A stretch of DNA of 64,000 bases from Sipunculus nudus (Eukaryota; Annelida; Sipuncula; Golfingiida; Sipunculidae). A model generated the notes under the pieces. That model ran no database searches, had not been told where the DNA came from, and saw only the letters and a program-made list of their open reading frames with translations. Shown here one piece after another: positions 25,111-36,079 of the stretch. Numbering within the stretch: the first letter of the stretch is position 1; every line of letters starts with the position of its first letter. The stretch spans positions 65,970,019 through 66,034,018 of the forward strand of contig CM049306.1 of NCBI GenBank assembly GCA_026874595.1. Direction: 5' to 3'. The translations under genes and the position numbers were made by a program.

Positions 25111-26545
25111 TTTGTTTGTTTGTTTGTTTGTCACGACTCTCCAGGTCACACTTTTGCATCAATCAACTTGAAACTTACAGGCTTAAATGACAAACCGATT
25201 TCTAGGTGCCCTTTTGTTTTTGGTCAACATTGCTCCAAGGTCAAGGGTCAAGGTCACGACAGGTATGGTTAACGGTTTTTGCACCATAACTTCGCCATAA
25301 ATAGGCTTAACCACTTCTGCAATAGCTCATTTTTTTCGTCATCACCTGGCCTTTCGTTTGACATGTAGCTTACTTAAATTTGCCGTTACCATGGTTACAT
25401 TTTTTGGGCAAAAATCATGGAAATTGGAAATAACACGACCATTTTTTGTAACTTTGTCAATTGTAAAGCTACAGACGTCTGGTTTTGGTCATTATGTACC
25501 TTATAGGCAGCTTGACATGATAAAACTGAAAGTCTGGCCAAATCTCGCACCATTTCTCGCCAAACGAGAGTTTCCGAGATTTCATTAAATATGACCTACA
25601 GGTCGCATTTTTTTAACAGTAGCTTTGAAATTGATATATTTTCTGTCATTTATAAATATCTCGAAATCAATTTTTCATTTTATGGAAATAGCCACCAGGG
25701 GGCGTGGTAATGGAAACACTGCAACTTATCATTTTTCCGCAATATCTAAAAAAATATTAAGCATATAACAATTTTTTTGGTCGCATCTAAAACTAGGACC
25801 ATTGCCTTGTTCTTTTGTACATTTAGCCTTGTGCTGCCGTTAACGTGGTTACCAAATTTTGGGGTTAAACTTGACGATCTGAAAATATGTAGACTTTGGT
25901 TTCTATCTCGGTTAATATTTATGTTTTAAGGGTCTAGTTTTTTGCATAAGGCTGTTTTCTCTTGGTTCTAAGCCATTCAATCGCAAGTCTCGTCAAATCT
26001 GGCTCGGTTTATTGACAAACGAGAAATTACGAGAAATTACAGAAATGCTTATAACTTGATCAGGATTAATGCTAACATGGAGTAGTTTTCAGCATTTGCT
26101 AGCATTTCAGAAGCTGGACATGATTACACTGCAAATCTCGCCACATCACGTACCATCCCCGCCAAACGAGAATATTCGAGATTTCGAACAAATGTCTATA
26201 TCTCGGTCATTTCAATGCTAGAGATTTTATTTTTCTATTGATCAAGAATAATTTGACTAGTTTTAAGTGACAAAAGTGAATATCTCGTCATATCTCGCAC
26301 CGTTTCTTGTCAAACGAGAACATGGGACCATTCAAAGATACGCCTATAATTCTGTTATTTTAATGCTGAAGACCTTTAGTTTTCAGCATTCGATAGCCTC
26401 TAACACTCTCGGTCACATTATGTGATTATATTGTAAGTTTCGTCAAATCTCGGATCGTTTTATCTTCAAATGAAAAAGTACATCCTATTGCCGTGACCAT
26501 AAGTGGCGGCAGTATGTGATAGTAAATGTAGGCAGGGGCATTACA
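25111..26545 (+). mobile_element. Type S element fragment
   Basis: TTTG tract and head, AGGTCA stretch (near 25237), GTTACCATGGTTAC (near 25384), CTCF-like core GCCACCAGGGGGCG (near 25690), then CTCG-palindrome units (near 25557, 26017, 26162 and 26314). It fades out after the GTGACCATAAGTGGCGGCAG tail with no CTAG terminus. The first ~400 bp are nearly identical to 12283-12700. Confidence 0.55.
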
Positions 26546-26857
26546 CTTGACAGTTGGAGCCATGTTCTATGGGTGTGCGATGGCCCATGAAGAACACTTC
26601 TATTGTGTTCTTATCGTCTTCCTTTGTTTGCTGCTTCGTAAGCTTCACAGACCAGCGCCAACCACCTGGTTGCCATGTGTCCTCAATGTAAGCAACCTTT
26701 GCTGTTTTCCTTTACCTAAGATATGTATGGTAGCCTGTTCACTTGTTCTTAGATTGTTTATTGTTGGTGTATTGAAGTAAAATAAAATGCCATGTTTTCC
26801 TTCATATTGATTGTAAATTGAATAAAATCATACAAGAACCAACCAATGTTCTATGAC
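26546..26857. other. Spacer, nothing recognised
   Basis: A 77-codon open frame (26547-26780) starts inside the S tail and shows no family motif. AATAAA-like signals occur near 26782 and 26822. I see no gene. Confidence 0.5.
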
Positions 26858-28730
26858 CACTATTTCAGATTTGAGTTCAGAACAATTGATTTCTGCATAA
26901 ACCACTATGACCAGATTTGAAAAACTTTAAAGTGGTCTATATTTTTTTCTGAAGAAGTTGAGCTATACGCTTGGAGATGCCAGCCAGTGGGTGTGAATGG
27001 ATTGCAATGAAACCCAAACCAGATGTTTGTGAAGAGTCTGGTGGAGATGAGGAGGGCCAGAACATATTTGACTGTGTATAAGCATAAACTGGCCTGAAAT
27101 CAGGTTTCTGGGGGCTTGAAATTTTTGTTTGTGGGAACAGGGTAATATTATCTTGTTTCCCTGTATATACACTCTAAACTGGGCCTAATGACACCAAAAC
27201 CAGGTTTGTGGGACCATCAGTACATATTTGAGGTAAAAAAAAAATGGATTTTCTCTGTATATCACTATGTTCACTGTGTCCAGATTTGGAAATTCAAACT
27301 GGTCCTAATTTTTTTTTCTGAGGGAGTTGAGCCAAATGCTTTGAGATACCAGCCAGTGGGTGTAAATGCATTGCAATGATACCCTAACCAGGTGTGTGTG
27401 TTGAGTTTTGTGGAGATGAGGGGGGCCGGAACCTATTTGACTGTGTATAAGCATAAACTGGCCTGAAATCAGGTTTCTGGGGGCTTGAAATTTTTGTTTG
27501 TGGGAACAGGGTAATATTATCTTGTTTCCCTGTATATACACCCTAAACTGGGCCTAATAACACCAAAACCAGGTTTGTGGGACCATCAGTACATATTTGA
27601 GGTAAAAAAAATTGATTTTCCCTGTATATCACTATGTTCACTGTGTCCAGATTTGGAAATTCAAACTGGTCCTTATTTTTTTTCTGAGGGAGTTGAGCCA
27701 AATGCTTTGAGATACCAGCCAGTGGGTGTAAATGCATTGCAATGATACCCTAACCAGGTGTGTGTGTTGAGTTTTGTGGAGATGAGGGGGGCCAGAACCT
27801 ATTTGACTGTGTATAAGCATAAACTGGCCTGAAATCAGGTTTCTGGGGGCTTGAAATTTTTGTTTGTGTCAGCAGGGTAATATTATCTTGTTTCCCTGTA
27901 TATACACCTTGAAATGGGCCGAATGACACCTAAACCATGTTTGTTGGACCATCATTACAGATTTGAGGTAAAAAAATTAATTTTCCCTGTAAATCACTAT
28001 GTTCACTGTGTCCAGATTTGGAAATTCAAACTGGTCCTAATTTTTTTTTCTGAGGGAGTTGAGCCAAATGCTTGGTGATGCCAGCCAGTGGGTGTAAATG
28101 GATTGCAATGATACCCAAACCAGGTGTGTGTTATGAGTTTTTTGGATATGAAGGGGGCCAAACCTATTTGACTGTGTATAAGCATAAACTAGCCTGAAAT
28201 CAGGTTTCTGGGGGCTTGAAATTTTTGTTTGTGTCAGCAAGGTAATATTATCTTGTTTCCCTGTATATACACCTTGAAATGGGCCTAATGACACCTAAAC
28301 CATGTTTGTGGGACCATCAGTACAGATTTGAGGTAAAAAAATGTGGATTTTCTCTGTATATCACTATGTCCACTGTGTCCAGATTTGGAAATTCAAACTG
28401 GCCCTAATTTTTTTTCTGAAGGATTTGAACCAAATGCTTTGATATTCCAGCCAGTGGGTGTAAATGGATTGCAATGATAGCCAAACCAGGTGTGTGTGAT
28501 GAGTCTGGTGGAAATGAGGTGGTCCAAAACACTATTTGCCTGTGTATAATAAGCCATATACTGTCCTCAGCTGAAATCAGCTTTCTGGGGGCCTGAAATG
28601 TTTGCTGGTGGGAACAAGGTAATATTATCTTGTTATCCTGGATATACACCCTAAAATGGGCCTAAGGACACCAAAAACATGCATGTTGGACCATGAGTAC
28701 AGATTTGAGGTAACAAATTGTCTGTCTATA
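26858..28730. repeat. 366-bp satellite, five copies
   Basis: The marker CAGCCAGTGGGTGT recurs at 26981, 27350, 27716, 28082 and 28448 (spacing 369, 366, 366, 366). Units share a poly-A/T segment, GGTAATATTATCTTGTTTCC and TGGGGGCTTGAAATTTTTG. Middle copies are most alike; the first and last are more diverged, as expected for an array growing by unequal exchange. Similar minus-strand open frames in successive units (for example 27305-27541 and 28037-28294) follow from the repeat and are not called genes. Confidence 0.92.
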
Positions 28731-29040
28731 AATTTAAAAAAATCAAATATCCAACTGTTATAAACATGTATCAATATATTTAATAAAATCTCTTTTCATC
28801 CAATGAATTGCATCTTATCTTTTTTATAAATAAACCATGATATTCAACTACATCCAACATAAAAATAAAAATAAAATGAATAAAAGTTTTTTTTGGGGGG
28901 GGGGCCTGTGTTTTGGCAGTAAAATCCAGGCTTCTCTTTGGATCCCTGCGGTGAGCGAGGGTACAATGGACACCAGACCATATTATAATAAACAATTTTC
29001 CTGCTGTTATTGGATGACCAAGTCTCTCTGAATTTAAAAA
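28731..29040. other. Spacer with G10 tract
   Basis: AT-rich, with a run of ten G at 28895-28904 directly after eight T. Nothing else recognised. Confidence 0.5.
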
Positions 29041-29043
29041 AAG

Positions 29044-29069
29044 GTACGAATATAGAATACCTCAGGCAC
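29044..29069. repeat. Left copy of a 24-bp inverted repeat
   Basis: CGAATATAGAATACCTCAGG followed by CACC matches the reverse complement of the sequence near 35360-35384 exactly over 24 bp. The two copies are about 6.3 kb apart, outside the larger inverted pair at 30.2 and 35.1 kb. Confidence 0.8.
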
Positions 29070-29399
29070 CTAAACCGGCCAACATAACTGGCCCACCCTG
29101 TCAACTGCAAGAGATGTATGTATTTAGTAACACATACCGTCACTAATCACTGTCTATTTGTCCATTCCTTCTAAGTTTTCTATCATTTGTATCCTGTATT
29201 CCTCCCCCTCCGTCTTTCCTATACCAACGCTGCCATGTTGCCATAGGCTTCCCCTACTTTCCCCATTACGTCATCAGGAATCACCATCTCACACAATCTC
29301 ATCCATTCACTATCTCGCTACACTTCACTTTGTTCCTGTGCAATTTCTCTACGATCTTTTCCTACTGATTCATTGATCTATCATTCATCTATTCCTCCC

Positions 29400-29770
29400 A
29401 CAAGGGGGGGTTTGGGGGGTCTCCCCCCAATTATTCCTCATTATTTATCATTCATTCTTATCATTCTACCTATTACAGGGGGGGGGGGTTGGGGGGTCTC
29501 CCCCAATCATTATTCCACATTATTTATCATTCATTATTATCATTCTACCTATTACAGGGGGGTTGGGGGTCTCCCCCATCATTATTTCACATTATTTATC
29601 ATTCATCAATTTTATTTCTATTATATTTGTTTTAATTATTCCACATTATTTATCATTCATTATTATCATTCTACCTATTACAGGGGGTTGGGGGTCTCCC
29701 CCATCATTATTCCACATTATTTATCATTCATCAATTTTATTTCTATTATATTTGTTTTAATATCATATTC
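29400..29770. repeat. Minisatellite with GGGGG-TCT-CCCCC hairpins
   Basis: Four perfect hairpins with a TCT loop lie at 29414-29428, 29491-29504, 29565-29577 and 29690-29702. Each sits between copies of ATTATTTATCATTCATTATT and TCTACCTATTACAGGGG. A G11 run is at 29478-29488. The 140-codon frame 29373-29795 simply reads through the repeat. Confidence 0.85.
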
Positions 29771-29869
29771 TTACCATTTTCACTTTCATATCTAATTAGT
29801 ACCTCGTCATACTAGGCCTACTACACATTTCCATGTCAAACATGTGAATTGACCATTTGGTCTAGGGAC

Positions 29870-29960
29870 GATTTCGCCCACTATAAATGACGTCATCACA
29901 ACTGGGTTTCCCCCAACACTTTCACAACGAGACCAATCACGTGATCACACTCATTCACCC
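29870..29960. promoter_or_regulatory. Promoter-like motif cluster (CRE, CCAAT, E-box)
   Basis: A full TGACGTCA palindrome (29888-29895), CCAAT (29933-29937) and the overlapping palindrome ATCACGTGAT (29936-29945) lie within 60 bp. These are classic CREB, NF-Y and bHLH site types. No downstream gene is recognised, so promoter function is a guess. Confidence 0.3.
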
Positions 29961-30015
29961 ATAAACATCTTTTGTCTTAACTTAAATACCCCCATTTTCC
30001 ATAAACATTCAACAA

Positions 30016-30090
30016 GTCTTCATAGCTCAGTGGTAGAGCTCAGGACTTCTCTGCAGACGGTCGCTGGTTCGAGTCTTGCTCATGGATATG
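30016..30090 (+). other. tRNA-like sequence with Pol III A and B boxes
   Basis: A-box TAGCTCAGTGG (30023-30033) and B-box GGTTCGAGTCT (30066-30076) are spaced as in a tRNA gene, and a D-stem GCTC/GAGC is intact. The anticodon stem and acceptor stem do not pair, so a working tRNA is unlikely. A tRNA-derived SINE head or a tRNA pseudogene fits better. No second copy lies in the window. Confidence 0.5.
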
Positions 30091-30164
30091 TTCATTGAAT
30101 GTCATGTATAATAATCACATATATCTCTGTCTCTTCCAGATCGAACAGTACCGGACGTCAGATA

Positions 30165-30275
30165 GGTATAAGCATAGACAATATAGAGTAGACCGACCAA
30201 TGAGCGTTGAGTATATGGTCGGGAAATGAAGCTCGGCCGCCGCCATATTGGGACCTTACAAACGGACCACATGCA
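30165..30275. promoter_or_regulatory. Inverted promoter-like segment, left copy
   Basis: The segment contains GACCGACCAATGAGCG (CCAAT box), GAAGCTCGG and GCCGCCATATTGGGAC. The last matches the YY1-type site (AANATGGCGGC on the other strand). The same blocks occur in reverse orientation at 35122-35215. YY1 and CCAAT sites together are typical of animal core promoters. Confidence 0.4.
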
Positions 30276-31549
30276 CGTCATGTGGCTTGCATGGACGATT
30301 TCACGTGTTGTCAGCTATAAGAAGATTGGTGGAGATGAAGAGGACTATAAATGTAAAAAAGTATATTTTATATCTCACTAGGTATTAGTTTGAATGGAGG
30401 ACACCAAAAAGGTTTTGCACTGTAGTGTCAAATTTGAAGTATATGTTGCAGTCACACTCGTTTTATCGCCCTTAGGCTTAGATGTCGTTTTAAAATCAGT
30501 CATTTCTTTTTACTTCTGTATCAATTATTTCAAGAAAATAACGCTGCTGTACTAAAATTGAAGGAGAAAGTATAGAATCCGGCCTACATGGACGAGGTTA
30601 CGGGTGTATACGGACAGACGGACGTTGTGATGTTTAGGATTCCTGTAAATAATGGAGAAGTAAGACTAAGACTAGTAAGAGGCATGTTGATGTCACATCA
30701 TACTTCATAGGCATGTCATGGCGTATATTGATTACTACTAATATGAGACGGTCCAGTCAGTTAAGACCCATCTTGGAAATGTAGGCTGGATTCTTTACTC
30801 AGGCCATATTGAAAAAGGCCATAAAATAATATCTGATTTAAATGTTTTTATTCAGATATAAATAATATATAATTTTGTTACACTGTAATCAGCAGAAGGG
30901 GGGGATGCATGAAGTTCAACAGAAGAAGGAAATATCGGATTTCACGTTGGCATCGGATCACAGACAGGTACAAACAAAAAGCAAGATGATATGAAATGTG
31001 TAATTAATGTATAATTATCATTATGATTTTGTGAATATAGTTAACTGGACAAGGTTCTGTCATGAGTTAATGCTAATTTTGGTGTCAGATTTCACAAAGA
31101 GGTGATTTTAAGTTTAAAAAAATATGCACAACAGGACAAAGTATTTGCAGAAGTTAGGTTTATTTTCTTACCAAACGAGCAAACCTTTTAGCTGAGATAA
31201 TTGAAAAGGAAGCATTACATTATAATACTAAGATTATCACCTGCATAAATACTAGATTATCAAATAAAATTAATGTATATGAGAGTATACCTTTGCTGTG
31301 TTGTAATTCTGTTCAAGTACCCATTTAATGGAGACTTCATTCAAATTGAGAAGCAGATGCACTGGCAGCTAAGAATGGTATAGATGCACAAACTTTGTTT
31401 TATATACATGGTAAGATGTTAACTGTCCAAATAGGTTAATATAAAAATGTGAAAACAAAAAGAAAATGTTAATGCTTATATGTTTATAATAACTCCACTG
31501 ACATTTTTAGTGTTCTAAAAAGGCAATACATGTTATCACCTGGATAAAA
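30276..31549. other. Spacer, no gene recognised
   Basis: AT-rich sequence without repeat structure I can define or an open frame of note. CACGTG occurs near 30302. Confidence 0.5.
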
Positions 31550-33040
31550 AGGACATGCATGATATTAATCATCACTGAAGGTCAAACAGGCACAACTTGT
31601 GTCTCATAGCATGCCCTGTCATTTATTAACATATTCACATACAATATTACTTCTGATAAGATGTAATAAGTCTAGTTAATCATGGAAATACAGAATTTAC
31701 ATACACTGTGGTCTCAGTTGGTCATATATGCGTAATATAAATCACCACTCCAGGTCCTATTTACTGTGGTCTCAGTTGGTCATATATATGTAATATTAAT
31801 CATCACTCCAGGTTCTATTGACCTTTGGACAAGCATATCATATAAGTCTCCTAGCATGCCCTGTCATTTATTTACAAATTCACATATAATATTACAACTT
31901 ATTAGATGTAAACAATCCATTAACTCATATAAAAAGAATATACATACACTGTTCTCTCTGTTGGTCATATATAAGTAATATTAATCACCACTCAAGGCCC
32001 TGTTGACCTTTGGACAGGCATATCATTTAAATCTAAGGGGTTGCCCTGTCATTTATTTACAAATTCACATACAATATTACTTGTGATAAGATTTAAACAA
32101 ACCAGTAATTAATGGAACTAAAGAATATACATTCACTGTGGTCTCAGTTGGTCATATACAGAATATTGATCATCATTCAAGGTCCTATTGACCTTTAGAC
32201 ATGCATATCATATAATTCTCATAGCATGCCCTGTCATTTTTTTTACAAATTCACATACAGTATTACATCTTTTAAGATGTAAACAATCAATTTAATCATG
32301 AAAGAAAAGAATATACATTCACAGTGGTCTCAGTTGGTCATATAGGTAATATTAATCACCACTCAAGTTCCTGTTGACCTTTGGACAGGCATATCATACA
32401 AGTCTCCTAGCACGCCCTGTAATTTATTTACAAGTTCACATACAATATTACTTCTGATAAGATGTAAACAATCCAGTAAATAATGTAAAATAAAAAGAAT
32501 ATACATTCACTGTGGTATGTTGGTCATATACAGAACATTTATCATCATTCAAGGTCCTATTGACCTTTGGACAGGAATGTCATATAAGTCTCCTAGGATG
32601 CCCTGTCATTTATTTACAAATTCACATACAATTTTACTTCTGACAAGATGTGAACAATCCATTAAATCATGAAACAAAAGGATATACATACACTGTGCTC
32701 TCTGTTGGTCATATATAAGTAATATTAATCACCAATCAAGGTCCTGTTGACCTTTTGACAGGCATATCATATAAGTCTCCTAGCACGCCCTGTAATTTAT
32801 TTACAAGTTCACATACAATATTACATCTGATAAGATGTAAACAATCCAGTAAATAATGTAAAATAAAAATAATATACATTCACTGTGGTATGTTGGTCAT
32901 ATACAGAACATTTATCATCATCCAAGGTCCTATTGACCTTTGGACAGGAATATCATATAAGTCTCCTAGCACGCCCTGTCATTTATTTACAAATTCACAT
33001 ACAATATTACTTCTCATAAGATGTAGATTATCATATATTT
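31550..33040. repeat. 186-bp satellite, eight copies
   Basis: GCCCTG within the conserved block CCTGTCATTTATTTACAAAT recurs at 31613, 31858, 32043, 32228, 32414, 32600, 32787 and 32973 (spacing 245, then 185-187). The first interval is longer because ~59 bp (from GTGGTCTCAGTTGGTCATAT) is duplicated at 31710-31830. Most units contain AGGTCCTATTGACCT or a close variant, an imperfect inverted pair of AGGTCA-type half-sites. The unit length is close to a nucleosome repeat. Confidence 0.92.
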
Positions 33041-35121
33041 TCACACCCTAAAGAATTGAATTATCATGTTCCTTTACATGTCAATTAAGCTATGAGTTAA
33101 CATAACAAAAAAATATATTAAAAGAAAGAATACACTTGCATTTGTAAGTTACATATATATGGAGAGGAGCTCCATACACATGAGTGCTGATCATCACATG
33201 TATCTGATAATAAACAAGCAAATCACCAAGTCCATTAATCCCACTGTAGACGAATGTCCTATTGATTTTAAGACAGACATGATATACATGTGAAAAATTC
33301 AGTTATTCATTATATGTTTACTGTCCACTGAATATTACTAGCTTAGTGAGCTTTTGTCGATAGCCAGACTGTTCTCTTCTAAGGTTGTGCATTTTAGCAA
33401 TGTGGTGCTGTCTGAGGTTAAAGTAAATGGTAACTACCTGGTCTAAGAGATGGAATTTATTTTTTTTCAATTATTTTATAATTAATTAATTATATAACAA
33501 ATCATAATATAAGTAATAAATATTGCAATATGTGTAATTAAGAAAATCAAATTTAAAATATTACTTGTATGAATATTATTTATTGTTACATAGTTAATTT
33601 TAAATTTACTTTTAAGAATGCAACCTTGTGTATAATTGTGTTTTTATATTATTTATTGTAGAATAATTATAAGGGGGGGGGGGTTAAAAAAAACAAGTGG
33701 TTAATTTATTTATTTTTTATATATATATAATATTATATATGTAACTTAACTATATGAAAATAAAAAAAATGCTGTATGTCCATATCGGTTTTCTTTTGTT
33801 ATTGTTACAAGTTTGGGGGCGTTACACCCAAATATTGTTAGACAAGTGGCTCAGTTTTGGAGTTGACACTTTAAATTTAATTCAGTAATCGGTATCGCAT
33901 TAAAGCTGGTAACGAAAAGTTTTCGTTAAAATGTCCACAACTGAATCAAATAGGGATGCAGACTAGCTTGTGATGTAGGGATTCATTTTTTTTTTTTTTT
34001 CATCTTACCTCCTGTACGCCAGAATCTCTCTATAACTCGTCAGGCAGACATTGACAGTTCGCACCATCAGGCGTCATGTTCTAGAAGCATTGACAGTTCA
34101 TATATAAATTTGGCGGCATAAATTGCAGCAGACGACACCTGAAATTCTCATTTACATAACAATTAAACAATTAAGATTTTTTATTGTGACGTATATCAAT
34201 TGTATTGAGAAATTGGCCTGCCCAATCATGTTCGACGTCATTACTATTGCCCCGCCCATATTGTAGCACGGTTCCCCATTAACGATATGTCAACCATACG
34301 TACGATATATATCCGTTTTGCCAACCTATGTGGTCCGCTTGTATTTGTCATGCAAATTTTCGCCTTTTATTAAGTGATTTTTTTTTTCAATTTTTCCACC
34401 CACTACTGAAGTCTTTGTCAACTTTAGCCACACAGTTCCATGTGTTTTTATTTTTTTTTGGGGGGGGGGGGGGGGGGGTTAATTTATCCGTTTGTATCAT
34501 CAATCTTCAGCTCATATATACAAAGATGCAGTTCATGTTATGAACCGATGTCTAATCAATTGACGATTGCAACTTTCCAGTTTTAACAATAACATTTTTG
34601 TACATAATTTAAACATGGAAATGTCTGTTGTCCAGTCAGAGCCACGAGGAGGCAGTTGACATTCTGACCACCCCCCCCCCCCCCCCCCTTCTTCTGAACA
34701 TCCCACTTTTAAATTCCCAATTCCATCAACATTAAAAATTGTTTCTTCACAAATCATATAACTTATTAACTTCTAAATATTAAGGCCTGTATTATTTTTT
34801 TACCCTTAGCAATGTGCAAAACTAAACAGTTGACTGTCAAGCGGTTGGAATGCTTGACTTGTGGTCCAACCCGTTACACCCGCACACCGCCCCACTTTAT
34901 CGTTATAAACACCGCACATTTAGAGTCAAAAGTCTAAAAAACAAAAGTTCTGATTTCTTAAATCCTGTTATTTATAAAAGTCAAAAAAATATGACCTAAC
35001 ATTTGATTATATTTAACGGTAAAGCGCTGTGGAATCCAGTGACACCGTTCACTTTCAAACAGTTCAATGTAAACAGTTCACAGTCACATGTCTGAAGCGG
35101 GGCCCAAAGACTCGGTTGCAC
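33041..35121. other. Spacer with long G and C homopolymers
   Basis: No gene seen. Contains G11 (33673-33683), G19 (34460-34478) and C18 (34671-34688). Also present are the perfect palindrome AACGAAAA-G-TTTTCGTT (33911-33927) and, near 34230-34260, a GACGTCAT and CCCCGCCC pair that could belong to a promoter. Confidence 0.5.
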
Positions 35122-35215
35122 TCGACTTGTAAGGTCCCAATATGGCGGCCACCGAGCTTCGCCGAGCGCCGCTCATTGGTCGGTCTACTCTGTATGTCTA
35201 TGGGTATAAGACATA
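35122..35215. promoter_or_regulatory. Inverted promoter-like segment, right copy
   Basis: TTGTAAGGTCCCAATATGGC (35127-35146), CGAGCTTC and CGCTCATTGGTCGGTCTACT reverse-complement the blocks at 30165-30275, with a short gap difference between them. An ATG within the ATGGCGGC site (35142) opens 74 codons with no recognised homology. Confidence 0.4.
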
Positions 35216-35359
35216 CCTAACAGTCAGATACTCAGATGTTACAAGTCACATCACAACTCTTCTATTATTTAAAATGAACCCCAAAAAGACTATAACCCAT
35301 TTTTCCTCTCTATCCCCATCAAATTTATCGCCCTCTTTAGGACGTTCTGATAACCAGGG

Positions 35360-35384
35360 TGCCTGAGGTATTCTATATTCGCTC
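35360..35384. repeat. Right copy of the 24-bp inverted repeat
   Basis: Reverse complement of 29044-29069; here it lies only ~150 bp outside the promoter-like segment, versus ~1.1 kb on the left side. The extra left-side DNA contains the G/C minisatellite and the tRNA-like sequence. Confidence 0.75.
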
Positions 35385-35640
35385 CTAAAAAAAAATATTT
35401 ATTCTGGTATTCAAGATGACAGTAAAAATGACCCTATTTATTCAATCATTCACCACCCTGTTCGAGCGTTCATCAAATAAGAAAGAGCCCATCCCACCGC
35501 ATTTCCTGCGAGGGTTCGTTTCTTCAGAGTTCAAACAATCCTACCGGAGCGGGGTTTAGTCCATCTCGTCTTAAATTTGTGTCCGGGGCACGGCAAAACA
35601 TCATGAAAGCGGACAAAACTTTCATACGGCTGATAATGCG
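35385..35640. other. Spacer, nothing recognised
   Basis: Mixed-composition DNA. AAGAGCCCATCCCA near 35480 resembles AAGAGCCCGTCCCA near 36328, a possible diverged duplication. Confidence 0.35.
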
Positions 35641-36079
35641 TATATATGTAAACGCGGGGAATTCCCGGAGAATTCGCGGAGATTTTCCGGAGAGCTTTTA
35701 TATGCAATGATACTTTTAATTACACGTTAAAATCATTTAAAGTCTACCACTATATTACTTTTAAGACATTTATTCACTCTTAAATTACCGAAATAATAAA
35801 CAGCGCAAACAATGTGGGACTGCCACTAACACCAATCTGATCACCAGCTAACATTGTCATTGACTACCGATCTTAAATAAGACGAAAACGCTAAACACTA
35901 TATATTGTTTCTATTGTTTTACTGTGCAAACCGTAACAAAACCATGCAGGATATCAAATTTACAGGTTCTTAAGGAAATATAGTACAAAACATAAATTGT
36001 ACCTTTGCTCACATTTGATGATATCATCATGATGAATTCTCCGCGAATTCTCCAGCTGCCCGCGTTATAGATATATATG
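35641..36079. mobile_element. MITE-like foldback element, ~440 bp
   Basis: GGAGAATTCGCGGAGA at 35667-35682 is matched by its exact reverse complement at 36038-36053. AACGCGGG (near 35651) is matched by CCCGCGTT (near 36059), giving ~35-bp imperfect terminal inverted repeats. TATATATG flanks both ends (35641-35648 and 36072-36079), compatible with an 8-bp target duplication as in hAT elements, although such AT-rich matches can be chance. No transposase inside. Confidence 0.55.

Noticed and set aside
27305-28294. Series of similar minus-strand frames in the 366-bp satellite
   Set aside because: They follow the repeat period, are broken differently in each unit and contain no known domain.
29373-29795. 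140-codon Tyr/His/Pro-rich frame
   Set aside because: Reads straight through the hairpin minisatellite and is also open in another frame.
30016-30090. Functional tRNA gene
   Set aside because: Anticodon and acceptor stems do not pair; only the A/B boxes and D-stem are preserved.
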